A stretch of DNA of 64,000 nt from Paenibacillus cymbidii (lineage in GTDB: Bacteria; Bacillota; Bacilli; Paenibacillales; NBRC-103111), in contig NZ_SHLX01000009.1 in the NCBI RefSeq assembly GCF_004764705.1, positions 124,001 through 188,000 of the forward strand, read 5' to 3'. Shown one piece after another: positions 19,134 through 28,091 of the stretch; the first letter of the stretch is position 1; the number at the start of each line of letters is the position of its first letter. The translations under genes and the position numbers were made by a program. A model generated the notes under the pieces. That model saw only the letters and a program-made list of their open reading frames with translations. It did not search any database and was not told where the DNA came from.

Positions 19134-21892
19134 ACCGGGCGAGGCGCACGGTCAAATTCACCCGGTTCCTGATGTTGTTTTCGCTGACGGCCGTTCTGCT
19201 GCTGTTATGCATCGTCGGCGCGGTGCTGTACGGCAAAACCAAGTCGTTCATCGACGGCAAAAAGGACGACATCGTCACGATGCAGATCGGACAAGCCGTA
19301 ACCGACGTTAAACGGCAGTTCGAGGACGTGCGGCAGGCGATCGACGGGCTGCGCAACAACGAATCGTTCCTGGACACGGTGAAGCAGCTGAGCGGCAAAC
19401 AAACCGACTCTTACCGGGAAGTGGTGCTGTCGCAAACGCTGGAGTCGTCGCTGTTCAATATCAAGATCGACAACGATTTTATCGACAGCGTTGTCGTGCT
19501 TGCCGGCGCCGAGCAATACAGCTCGCGCCAGTCTTACCTCGAAGGCATGGAAGCTTACGCGTCGCAGCTGTTCCGGGAGGCGGAGCCGATCCGTTTCGTG
19601 CCTCCGGGGCAAACGTACCGGATGCTCGGCATCGAACGCGCATGGCTGACGGAATCGCCGCAGCGGCTATCGCTGGATCGGATGAATGAAACCGCCTATA
19701 TCGCCTCCCGGCTGGAAGCGGACGGGCTGGCCGGCGTCATTCTTGTGTTTCTCGATCCGGCCAATCTGCGCAAGCTGATTCCGTACGCCGAATCGCTCGC
19801 CGTGCTGACCGAAGGCAGAGATGTGATGTATCGCGGGTCCGGCGTGCCTTCCGGGCTGCTGGCGGACATCAAGCCGCAAACCGCCGAAGGCGACGCGGTC
19901 CTGCATGCGCAGGGTCGGCGCTACCATGTGCGCGATATCGGCTTCTTTGGCGTCCGCATCGTGTTCGCCGAAGCCGGCAGCGGCTTTCACGAGCGCCAGC
20001 TGGCGCTGATCGGCCTGTACGCCGCCGCCATCCTGCTCGGCTGCGCGCTGCTGTCGCTGCTGCTGACGCGGCTGCTCGGCGGGAGCATGCTGCTGCCGCT
20101 GCACCGGCTGATTCGCTGGATCGGCCGCTACGACCAGCTCGACGACCGGATGCAGCCGGAAGGCGGCGCAGCGGGGCGGGACAGCCGGATGACGATGCGG
20201 GACCGGCTGTTTGTTTATTTTATTTTGACCATCATGCTGCCGATTGTTCTGTTCGTCGTGTTGTTCTACGTGCAGTCGTCCCGCGTCGTGTCGCGAGAAT
20301 TGAAGGAAACGTACGCCGCCGCCTTCGACAAAGTCGTCCATCGCATCGAATTGTTTGTCGGGCAGCGGGAAACGATGCTGGCCCGGTTCGCGTTCGACTC
20401 GTGGACCGCGGATTTCGTCCAGCAGGCCGACGAGAAGAAGCGGCAGGAGCTGGATCAGCTCGTGCTGACGCAGAAGCCGTCGATGTTGACTCAGGACATG
20501 CTGTCCGTATACGATGCCGACAACCGGCTCGTGTATGCCAACCGCAGCAAGCTGAACACGCGGCTGCCTCAGGATTACATCGACGAGATGCGGCTGACGC
20601 GCAAAAACATTTATTATCATCCGCAACAAGGCAACGGTTCGCCTTCGGTCAGCCTTGGCATGGCGATCGTTCCGCTCAGCCGGTTCTCCGATCCGACCGG
20701 GTATTTGACGTTGGATGTGGAAGAGGTGTATTTCTCCAGCCTGTACGGCGAGCTGAAGGCAAACGGCAATACGGCGTTCATCGTCGACGACAAGGGCCGG
20801 ATCCTGTCGCACGCCGATCCGGAAGCGTTCGGCCGGACCGAAACGCTTCCGGCGCCGCTCGACTCGCTGAACGGGTATTTCGACCGGAAAGCGTCGGCAT
20901 TGTATTTTGCCGCTCCGATCGGTTCGCTGCCGTGGCACCTCGTCTCCATTTACGACTATTCGGCCATCCGCAAGCAATCGCAGGAACTGATCTACAACGA
21001 CGTGTATTTGCTGATTATCGTGTTCCTGCTCGTGCTGCTGCTCTCTTACGCGATGGCGCAATATTTGATCCGCCCGCTCGCGTCGATGCAGTTCCGCCAC
21101 ATGGACATCCAGCTCGGCGATTTCCAGCGCTTCTTCAGCAAGGATACGTACCGGATCGACGAAGTCGATCAACTGCAGCATTCTTTCAACCGCATGCTGG
21201 AGCGGATCGAGCAGCTGGTGGGCGTCACGGTGGCCGCCGACCGGCGGCAAATGATGCTGCAGATCGAAGCGCTGCAGGCGCAGATCAACCCGCATTTTCT
21301 CCACAACACGCTGGAAAATATCGTTTACCTGATCGAGGACGACGAACGCGACAGCGCGGTGACGATGATCGGCCTGCTGGGCCGCCTGTTCCGCTACGCG
21401 ATGGGCAAGGACCGGCCGCTCACCACGCTCGGCGAGGAGCTGGCGTATGCGCAGTCGTACGTCAAGCTGATGAACCTGCGCTTCAAGAACCGGATCGACT
21501 TCACCGTCGAGGCGGACGAAGCGTGGCAAGCCTGCGCCACCGTCAAAATGATCGTGCAGCCGATCGTCGAAAACGCGATCCAGCACGGCATGCCGCATGG
21601 GAAAGGAAGCGTGCGCATCGCCGCCGTCTGCCGCCGGGAAGGCGATTCGCTGCTCCTGTCGGTCGCCGACAACGGGCCGGGCATCCCGCCGGAGCGGCTC
21701 GCGGTGCTGCGCGAACGGCTGCGCGACGGGGGCCGGGATAACGTCGGCCTGTACAATGTGCACAGCCGCCTGCGGCTTCAGTTCGGCGAAGCGTGCGGGC
21801 TTGCGATCGACAGCGGCCCCGGGGCGGGTACGGTCGTTACGCTGCGGCTGCCGCTGCTGCTGCCGGAGAACGATCGCGAGCAACATGTGTAG
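19130..21892 (+). CDS. YesM-type sensor histidine kinase with two sensor modules
   Basis: This 920-aa membrane kinase partners the regulator just upstream (4-nt GTGA overlap). Four membrane segments can be seen near residues 12-33, 290-315, 360-382 and 623-646, so there are two predicted extracellular domains of roughly 255 and 240 aa joined by a cytoplasmic linker of about 45 aa. A HAMP-like region, the phospho-acceptor box QINPHFLHNTLENI (His722) and an ATPase domain with DNGPGIPPERL near residue 850 follow. Ordinary YesM kinases are about 580-620 aa with one extracellular domain. No frameshift or stop interrupts the frame. Confidence 0.9.
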   Translation: MNRARRTVKFTRFLMLFSLTAVLLLLCIVGAVLYGKTKSFIDGKKDDIVTMQIGQAVTDVKRQFEDVRQAIDGLRNNESFLDTVKQLSGKQTDSYREVVLSQTLESSLFNIKIDNDFIDSVVVLAGAEQYSSRQSYLEGMEAYASQLFREAEPIRFVPPGQTYRMLGIERAWLTESPQRLSLDRMNETAYIASRLEADGLAGVILVFLDPANLRKLIPYAESLAVLTEGRDVMYRGSGVPSGLLADIKPQTAEGDAVLHAQGRRYHVRDIGFFGVRIVFAEAGSGFHERQLALIGLYAAAILLGCALLSLLLTRLLGGSMLLPLHRLIRWIGRYDQLDDRMQPEGGAAGRDSRMTMRDRLFVYFILTIMLPIVLFVVLFYVQSSRVVSRELKETYAAAFDKVVHRIELFVGQRETMLARFAFDSWTADFVQQADEKKRQELDQLVLTQKPSMLTQDMLSVYDADNRLVYANRSKLNTRLPQDYIDEMRLTRKNIYYHPQQGNGSPSVSLGMAIVPLSRFSDPTGYLTLDVEEVYFSSLYGELKANGNTAFIVDDKGRILSHADPEAFGRTETLPAPLDSLNGYFDRKASALYFAAPIGSLPWHLVSIYDYSAIRKQSQELIYNDVYLLIIVFLLVLLLSYAMAQYLIRPLASMQFRHMDIQLGDFQRFFSKDTYRIDEVDQLQHSFNRMLERIEQLVGVTVAADRRQMMLQIEALQAQINPHFLHNTLENIVYLIEDDERDSAVTMIGLLGRLFRYAMGKDRPLTTLGEELAYAQSYVKLMNLRFKNRIDFTVEADEAWQACATVKMIVQPIVENAIQHGMPHGKGSVRIAAVCRREGDSLLLSVADNGPGIPPERLAVLRERLRDGGRDNVGLYNVHSRLRLQFGEACGLAIDSGPGAGTVVTLRLPLLLPENDREQHV

Positions 21893-21987
21893 ATCGTGTT
21901 AACGAGTGTTGATGATTGTGGCGGATGCCGCCGGGAAATGGCTCTATACTCAACATGTAGTCGAAAAACGAAAGGGAGGGTTTGTCG

Positions 21988-23727
21988 ATGAAAAAACAGA
22001 AAAGCCTGCATGTCGGTACGGCGATGTTGTTAGCGCTTTCTCTTGTTGCCTCCGGCTGTTCGTCATCCGGAGGCGGAAAGTCGGGCAGCGAGGCGAGCGT
22101 TTCGCCAAGCGCATCGGGGGCAGGGGCTTCGGGCAGCGCCACGCCGCAAGCGTCGCAGCCGGCGGCCGGCGCCGATTACAGCAAGCAGCTGTCGATCAAG
22201 TGGCTCGGCTCGCTCGCTCGCGGCAAAATCGAAGACAACAACAAGGTCCAGCAGATGATCGAAAAGAAGTTCAACGTCAAGCTTGAAAACAAAAAAGTCG
22301 ACCTCAGCAACAACGAGCAGTCGAACCTGATGATCGCATCCGGGGAATTGCCGGAAATCGCGTTCCTGTATCAGGATCCGTTCAAGCTGTATTCGGACGG
22401 TATGACCCGTACCGTACCGAAGGCGCTGATCGAAAAATACGCGCCGAACTATGCGGCGCTGCTGAACGCCGAAGCAACCGGATGGAAAATCAATAAGGCG
22501 CCGGGCAAAGACAACGAATATGTGGCGCTGACCGGATCGGTGGATGCGCAGAAAGACGTGCCTTGGCTGCAGTTGTACCGACTCGACTGGATGGAGAAGT
22601 TCGGCTACAAGCCGAAAGGTCAGGTTGAACAGCTGTCGGACCGCGTCTTTTTTACCAAAACGCCGTTTACGCTCGAAGAGGAAGAGAAGATGTTCGACAG
22701 CTTCGTGAACGGAGATCCGGACGGCAACGGGCAGAAAGATACGTATGCCATTACGATGAACAACGAGAACCAGTTTTATTCGCTCGTGACGTATGCGGGG
22801 GCTTTCGGGTTTCCGTGGGCGTTCCCGCTTGACAACGGTTTTATCGAAGAGAACGGCAAAGCGGTCGAATTCTCCATTAGCACGAAGTACAGAGACTTGC
22901 TGAAAAAATTGGCCGATTGGTACAAAAAGGGATATATCGACCCGGAATTTACGACGCTCAATTTGCAAAAGAGCCGTGATAAATACGCCGCCGGCAAATA
23001 TGGCGTATCGATCGGCGAGCCCGATGCCGTGTCGCTGATTCCGTATACGATGACACGGCCGCCGGGAAATCTGGTCGACAAAGATCCGAAGGCGAAGTTC
23101 CTTGTCGCTCCCGGACCGGTCGGACCGGGCGGGCAAGGGGTGACGGCGCAGCGGGTGACCGACACGCTGGCCTACAACGTAGTCGTCAATAAAAGCGTTT
23201 CGGACGAAAAGTTGATCCGCATGCTGCAAATCATGGATTACATCAACTTTGACAAGGAAGCGTTCGTATTCACCAATTTCGGCGAAGCGGGAACCGACTT
23301 TACCTGGGACGGCGAACCTTACAAATCGGCGGCCGTGCCGAAGGATACCGACCCGGATCGCGAGAAAAAGGGCATTGCCTACTACAACTTCGTCATTCGT
23401 CCGGCAAGTACGACACCATACTACACGCCAAAAGCGAAAGTGAAGCTGCGGGAGTTGTACACCGGCACGGACGAAGGGAAGAAGACGCTGCTGCGCCCGT
23501 ACAAATACGACCGGTTCAACGAAACGAAGCTTTCCGACCTGCGGGCGAAGCTGTCCGCCAAGCTAAAGACGATTACCGACGAATATTTCTTCAAGGCGAT
23601 TATCGGCGAAGTGAACATCGACTCCACCTGGAACGGGTATGTCGACAATTGGCTCAAAAACGGAGGCAGCGACGTGCTGGCGGAAATCGAAAAAGCGCCG
23701 AAGGTAGCCGATCTGCTGAAAAAGTAG
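21988..23727 (+). CDS. ABC transporter extracellular solute-binding lipoprotein (LplA-like)
   Basis: This 579-aa receptor of the second importer begins MKKQKSLHVG and has a lipobox with Cys24 (VASGC), then a Ser/Gly/Ala-rich linker and a large type-1 binding-protein fold. The ATG at 21988 has AAAGGGAGGG 7 nt upstream; the in-frame TTG at 21982 is less likely. A calcium-loop-like DPDGNGQKD segment occurs around residue 245, as in other binding proteins of this group. The genes of its two permeases follow after a double hairpin. Confidence 0.9.
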   Translation: MKKQKSLHVGTAMLLALSLVASGCSSSGGGKSGSEASVSPSASGAGASGSATPQASQPAAGADYSKQLSIKWLGSLARGKIEDNNKVQQMIEKKFNVKLENKKVDLSNNEQSNLMIASGELPEIAFLYQDPFKLYSDGMTRTVPKALIEKYAPNYAALLNAEATGWKINKAPGKDNEYVALTGSVDAQKDVPWLQLYRLDWMEKFGYKPKGQVEQLSDRVFFTKTPFTLEEEEKMFDSFVNGDPDGNGQKDTYAITMNNENQFYSLVTYAGAFGFPWAFPLDNGFIEENGKAVEFSISTKYRDLLKKLADWYKKGYIDPEFTTLNLQKSRDKYAAGKYGVSIGEPDAVSLIPYTMTRPPGNLVDKDPKAKFLVAPGPVGPGGQGVTAQRVTDTLAYNVVVNKSVSDEKLIRMLQIMDYINFDKEAFVFTNFGEAGTDFTWDGEPYKSAAVPKDTDPDREKKGIAYYNFVIRPASTTPYYTPKAKVKLRELYTGTDEGKKTLLRPYKYDRFNETKLSDLRAKLSAKLKTITDEYFFKAIIGEVNIDSTWNGYVDNWLKNGGSDVLAEIEKAPKVADLLKK

Positions 23728-23766
23728 GCGATGCGCAAACCGGCGCGGTTATGGGCGCTCGCGTGG

Positions 23767-23815
23767 GCATTCGGCGGCAGCCGCCGAATGCTCCGCACGA
23801 CCGCGGGGCGGTCGT
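23767..23815 (+). other. Tandem hairpins between binding protein and permease
   Basis: GCATTCGGCGGC and GCCGCCGAATGC form a 25-bp perfect palindrome (23767-23791). A second stem ACGACCGC/GCGGTCGT (23797-23804 and 23808-23815) is followed by TTT. They probably protect the binding-protein mRNA or cut permease expression, giving receptor excess. The role is inferred from position. Confidence 0.65.
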
Positions 23816-23860
23816 TTCGCGCTCGCCCGCGGACGGGGCGCATGAGGTGGAGGGTTCGAC

Positions 23861-24793
23861 ATGCAATCGCTTGCGGCGAAAAAACGCAAAAAGCTGTACC
23901 AAATGAAAATGCTGTACGTGATGCTGCTGCTGCCGGTCGTTCATTTGGCCCTGTTCAGCTATGCGCCGATGTACGGCATCGTGATCGCATTCAAGGATTT
24001 TCGCCCCGGGCTCGGCGTCTGGGACAGCCACTGGAACCATTTCGCCCACTTTCAGGAAATGGTGCACGACTTCGCTTTCCGCCGGGCGCTGCGCAACACG
24101 TTCGTCATCAGCCTGCTGCGGCTCGTGTTCGGCTTTGCGCTGGCGATCGTTTTTGCGCTGCTGCTGAACGAAGTGGTGCATCGCCGGTTCAAGCGGATCG
24201 TGCAGAGCATCTCGTATTTGCCGCATTTTCTGAGCTGGGTAATCGTGGCTTCGATTATGGTGGAGCTGCTGTCGCCGGAGCGGGGGATCGTCAACTACAT
24301 CGTGTCGCTGTTCGGCGGGCATCCGGTCAATTTTCTTGCCAGCAAGCTGTATTTTGTGCCGCTGCTGCTGGCAACCGACGTGTGGAAAGAGGTCGGCTGG
24401 GCGTCGATCATTTATTTGGCCTCGATTTCGGCGATTTCGCCCGAGCTGTACGAAGCGGCGGAAGCCGACGGCGCCAACCGTTTCCATAAAATGGCGTATA
24501 TTACGCTCCCGTCACTAGTCCCGGTAATTACCATATTATTCCTTTTACGGCTGGGCAATATTTTGTCCGGGGGCTTCGATCAAATTTTGAATTTGTACAA
24601 TCCGCTCGTCTACGAGGTGGCCGACATCATTGATACGTACGTGTACCGGGTAGGGCTCGGCGATATCACGAACGGCTCGATGCGGTTCGACTACGCCGCG
24701 GCCGTCGGGTTGTTCAAAAACGTCGTCGGCGTCGTGCTGCTGGTCACGGTCAATCAGATCGTGCGCAGGCGCAGCGATTACGGGGTGTGGTGA
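23861..24793 (+). CDS. Carbohydrate ABC transporter permease, LplB family
   Basis: This 310-aa permease of the second importer has six hydrophobic helices, an EAA loop LYEAAEADGANRFHKMAYIT and the family C-terminus RRRSDYGVW. It starts behind GAGGTGGAGGG. Its last codons precede the next permease gene by 2 bp or overlap it, depending on the start chosen there. Confidence 0.9.
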   Translation: MQSLAAKKRKKLYQMKMLYVMLLLPVVHLALFSYAPMYGIVIAFKDFRPGLGVWDSHWNHFAHFQEMVHDFAFRRALRNTFVISLLRLVFGFALAIVFALLLNEVVHRRFKRIVQSISYLPHFLSWVIVASIMVELLSPERGIVNYIVSLFGGHPVNFLASKLYFVPLLLATDVWKEVGWASIIYLASISAISPELYEAAEADGANRFHKMAYITLPSLVPVITILFLLRLGNILSGGFDQILNLYNPLVYEVADIIDTYVYRVGLGDITNGSMRFDYAAAVGLFKNVVGVVLLVTVNQIVRRRSDYGVW

Positions 24794-24795
24794 CG

Positions 24796-25719
24796 ATGGC
24801 TACCGTGGAGAAACAACTGATGCCCGCCGCCGTTCGTCCCCGCCGCAAGCTGAAGCGGATGAATGCCTTCGACTACGTCAATTATGCGCTGATGCTCGCG
24901 TTTGCGCTGCTTGTGCTGTATCCGTTCTGGCAAGTGGCGGTGCTTTCCTTCTCCAACGTAAAGGAAACGACGTCGCTCGGGGTGCATCTGTGGCCGAAGG
25001 AGCCGACGCTGGCGGCGTATCGCTTCCTGTTCTCGTACGATGCCATCGTGCGTCCGTACGCCAATTCGATCGTTCGTACGCTCGCCGGCACCGCGCTCGA
25101 GCTGGCGTTTACGCTGCTGGCCGCCTATCCGCTGGCGAAACGCGATTTGCCTTACCGCGGCTGGTTGACGACTTATTTTATTATTCCGATGTTTTTTACC
25201 GGCGGGCTTATTCCGACGTACCTGCTCATTCGCAGCCTTGGCCTGGTCGACAACTTCCTCGTGCTGGTCGTGCCGATGGCGGTTTCGATCTTCAGCATCA
25301 TCATCATGCGCAATTATTTTATGGCGCTCGACGCGGCGCTCGAGGAATCGGCAGTGATCGACGGGGCCGGCTACTGGACGCTGCTCACGCGAATCGTTGT
25401 GCCCGTGTCGGTGCCGGTGCTGGCGACGATCGGCCTGTGGGCGGCCGTCGGGCACTGGAACGCCTGGTTCGACGCAATGATCTACATTCGCGACCGCAAG
25501 CTGACGGTCATTCAGGCCGTCATGCGGGAGATGCTGCAGGCGTCCAACGAACAGGCGAACGACCTGGCCGGCAACCGTTCGGCGCAGGATGCGCAAATAT
25601 CGCTTGCCAACGTGCGCGCGGGCATCGCCCTGCTGTCGATCGGACCGATCGTGCTGGCGTATCCGTGGGTGCAGCGCTATTTTATCAAAGGCATTATGCT
25701 CGGTTCGTTAAAAGGGTAG
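24796..25719 (+). CDS. Carbohydrate ABC transporter permease, YtcP family
   Basis: This 307-aa permease completes the second importer. It has an EAA-type loop (LEESAVIDGAGYWTLLTRIV) and the typical C-terminus YPWVQRYFIKGIMLGSLKG. No strong ribosome site is visible; GTG codons at 24787 and 24790 would overlap the upstream gene and are alternatives, which suggests translational coupling. Confidence 0.88.
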   Translation: MATVEKQLMPAAVRPRRKLKRMNAFDYVNYALMLAFALLVLYPFWQVAVLSFSNVKETTSLGVHLWPKEPTLAAYRFLFSYDAIVRPYANSIVRTLAGTALELAFTLLAAYPLAKRDLPYRGWLTTYFIIPMFFTGGLIPTYLLIRSLGLVDNFLVLVVPMAVSIFSIIIMRNYFMALDAALEESAVIDGAGYWTLLTRIVVPVSVPVLATIGLWAAVGHWNAWFDAMIYIRDRKLTVIQAVMREMLQASNEQANDLAGNRSAQDAQISLANVRAGIALLSIGPIVLAYPWVQRYFIKGIMLGSLKG

Positions 25720-25761
25720 CTCCGGCCGCTCGGCTGCCGGAGGGCAATGAGGAGGCAGATC

Positions 25762-26550
25762 ATGGGGGAGAACATCCTCGACCGGTTTTCGCTGCGGGGC
25801 AAAGTGGTCGTCATCGCCGGCGGCAAAGGCATGTACGGCAAGCAGGTGGCGGAAGCGATCGCCGAAGCAGGAGCGACGACATACATCGCTTCCCGTTCGC
25901 TTCCGGAGCTGGAGCGGATTGCGGCCGAATACCGGGAAGCCGGGTACGACGTGACGGCGCTGCCGCTCGATCTCGGCGACGAACGCTCCATCCTGCAGCT
26001 GAGGGACGCCGTGATGGAGCGGGAAGGCAGGATCGACGCGCTTGTCAACAATGCGTTGGCCCGGACGATGAAGTCGTGGGACGCGGACGCGTCGGCCTTC
26101 GCGGAGAGCATGAAGATTAATGCGACGGGACTGTTTCTGATTACGCGGGCGTTCGGCGACGAAATGGCCAAGGCCGGAGGCGGATCGATCGTGAACATCG
26201 GGTCTATTCACGGCATGATCGGGCCGGACACGACATTGTACGAAGACACGCCGTTTACAGGATTCATTCCGGATTATTTTTTCCATAAAGCCGGCATGAT
26301 CAACTTTACGCGCTTCACCGCCAGTTATTACGGCAAGCACAACATCCGCTGCAACTGCATCAGCCCCGGCGGGTTCCGCACGGAGGCGCATACGGATGTG
26401 TTCGTGGAACGGTACAGCGACCGGACGTTTCTCGGGCGGATGGCCAACAACAGCGACGTGATGGGGGCGATCGTGTTTTTTGCCTCGGATGCCTCGCTTT
26501 ATGTGACCGGCACGAATCTTCCGGTGGATGGCGGTTATGTGGCCAAGTAG
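25762..26550 (+). CDS. Short-chain dehydrogenase/reductase
   Basis: This 262-aa NAD(P)-dependent oxidoreductase has a Rossmann motif variant GGKGMYG near residue 18 (usual TGxxxGxG), the NNA motif in VNNALA, and a catalytic Ser/Tyr/Lys set with YFFHK. The segment between catalytic Ser and Tyr is longer than usual. GAGGAGG precedes the ATG at 25762; an ATG at 25747 would lie ahead of that site. It opens the catabolic cluster directly after the importer, so it probably oxidises a sugar or sugar acid brought in by it. Confidence 0.88.
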   Translation: MGENILDRFSLRGKVVVIAGGKGMYGKQVAEAIAEAGATTYIASRSLPELERIAAEYREAGYDVTALPLDLGDERSILQLRDAVMEREGRIDALVNNALARTMKSWDADASAFAESMKINATGLFLITRAFGDEMAKAGGGSIVNIGSIHGMIGPDTTLYEDTPFTGFIPDYFFHKAGMINFTRFTASYYGKHNIRCNCISPGGFRTEAHTDVFVERYSDRTFLGRMANNSDVMGAIVFFASDASLYVTGTNLPVDGGYVAK

Positions 26551-26583
26551 CCGATGCTGCTCCGGGGACAGGAGGATCATGCG

Positions 26584-27063
26584 ATGATTATCGACCGCAT
26601 CGACAATGCCGGGTTGTACGCCAAACTGGGCGAAGGAATCGCCAAGGCGCTCGCTTATTTGCGGGAGACCGATTTTGCCGGCAAAGAGCCGGGGCGGTAC
26701 GATATCGACGGCAACCTTGTATTTGCGCACCTGCAGAAGTTTACGCTGCGGCCGCAGTCGGAAGGCAAATGGGAAGCGCACCGGAATTATATCGACGTGC
26801 ATTATATCATTTCAGGCAAGGAGCGGATCGCTTACGCCCCCGTCGGCAGCCTCGAGGTTTACCGGGAGTACGACGAGGACGGAGACTTCGTGCTGCTGCG
26901 GGGCGGCGGCAGCACGAACGTCGTCACGGCGACGAATACGATCGTTGCCGCGCCCGGCACGTTTCTTGTTTTCCGGCCGGAAGACGCGCACATGGTCGGG
27001 ATCACGGTCGATACGCCCAAGCCGGTGCGGAAAGTTGTCGTAAAGGTGGCCCATACACAATGA
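26584..27063 (+). CDS. YhcH/YjgK/YiaL family protein (DUF386), copy 1
   Basis: This 159-aa cupin-like protein has the family motifs WEAHRNYIDVHYIISGKERI near residues 63-82 and RPEDAHMVG near 137-145. Family members sit in sialic-acid and other sugar operons, and some act as sugar anomerases or as the small EbgC subunit of a beta-galactosidase. The ATG follows GGAGG by 8 nt. Its stop overlaps the start of the aldo/keto reductase gene. Two paralogues lie downstream. Confidence 0.92.
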   Translation: MIIDRIDNAGLYAKLGEGIAKALAYLRETDFAGKEPGRYDIDGNLVFAHLQKFTLRPQSEGKWEAHRNYIDVHYIISGKERIAYAPVGSLEVYREYDEDGDFVLLRGGGSTNVVTATNTIVAAPGTFLVFRPEDAHMVGITVDTPKPVRKVVVKVAHTQ

Positions 27064-28001
27064 ATACCGTCGAATTTGCCGGACATCGGCTGTCCGCCAT
27101 GATGCTGGGTACCGCACAGCTCGGTCTCGACTACGGCATTGCCAATCGAAGCGGGAAACCGTCGCCTGCCAAGGCGTTCGAGCTGTTGGACGCGGCGGCG
27201 GAGGGCGGCGTGAATGCAATCGATACGGCGGCCGCTTACGGCGACGCGGAGGATGTACTCGGGAGCTATTTGGGCTCCGCCGGCTGCAAGCAACGCGCCC
27301 CGTTTCTTGTCACCAAGTTCAGGATCGATCCGGCGCGGGGAACAGACCGGCGGGAAATCGAGAAGCAGTTATATGCGTGCGTGGAACAATCGCTGGAACG
27401 GCTGCGAGTGTCCCGCATTCCGCTCTACATGCTGCACCATGCGCCGGATATGTCGTTGTACGGTTCGGTTGTGCCGGACACGCTCGGACGCATGCAGCGC
27501 GAAGGTCTGATCGCCCATGCCGGCGTATCGGTGTATCACGGACGCGAAGCGGAAGAAATGCTGCGTTACGACGTGTACGAGGCGATTCAGGTGCCGATGA
27601 ACGCGTTCGACCTGCGGCTCGTGCGCAGTGGGGTGCTGCGGAAGCTTGGGGAAGCAGGCAAGCTGATCCTGGTTCGAAGCGTGTTCCTGCAAGGGTTCTT
27701 CTTCCTCGATCCGGCATTGCAGCCGGAACGGTATGCGCCGGCGACAATGCATCTGCAGCCGCTGCGCGACTTGGCGGAGCGGGAAGGGATGTCGGTGGCG
27801 CAACTGGCGCTGTCGTACATTCGCGACATGGAAGGCGTAGCCAGTCTGGTGTTGGGCGCGGAAACGCCGGAGCAGGTCCGGGAAAATATCGGGCTGATGG
27901 AAGGCCCGCGCCTAAGCCCTGCGACGGCGGCGAAGCTGGAGGAACTGTCGGCCCGGGTGCCGATCGAGTTTATCATGGGCACGGTGCTGGCCGGCAAGTA
28001 A
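27060..28001 (+). CDS. Aldo/keto reductase
   Basis: This 313-aa protein has the TIM-barrel features of the superfamily: MLGTAQLGLDYGIAN at the N-terminus, the catalytic Asp/Tyr region IDTAAAYGDAEDVLG, a Lys in FLVTKF, and the His-bearing YMLHHAPD. It starts at an ATGA overlap with the preceding YhcH gene. It most likely interconverts a sugar carbonyl and alcohol with NAD(P)H, or oxidises a sugar at C3 or C5. The specific reaction is unknown. Confidence 0.88.
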   Translation: MNTVEFAGHRLSAMMLGTAQLGLDYGIANRSGKPSPAKAFELLDAAAEGGVNAIDTAAAYGDAEDVLGSYLGSAGCKQRAPFLVTKFRIDPARGTDRREIEKQLYACVEQSLERLRVSRIPLYMLHHAPDMSLYGSVVPDTLGRMQREGLIAHAGVSVYHGREAEEMLRYDVYEAIQVPMNAFDLRLVRSGVLRKLGEAGKLILVRSVFLQGFFFLDPALQPERYAPATMHLQPLRDLAEREGMSVAQLALSYIRDMEGVASLVLGAETPEQVRENIGLMEGPRLSPATAAKLEELSARVPIEFIMGTVLAGK

Positions 28002-28091
28002 AGGCGATGGCAAGTCAGCCGCACAGCCCGGCGACGGCCAAGGCCGAACTTCTTCCGGAAACGATTCCGGAACGACAAAGGGGACGACAAC

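Noticed and set aside
19667..21886. 739-codon minus-strand open frame
   Set aside because: It is antisense to the sensor kinase, with shadow-like composition rich in Gln/Arg/His and no recognisable domain.
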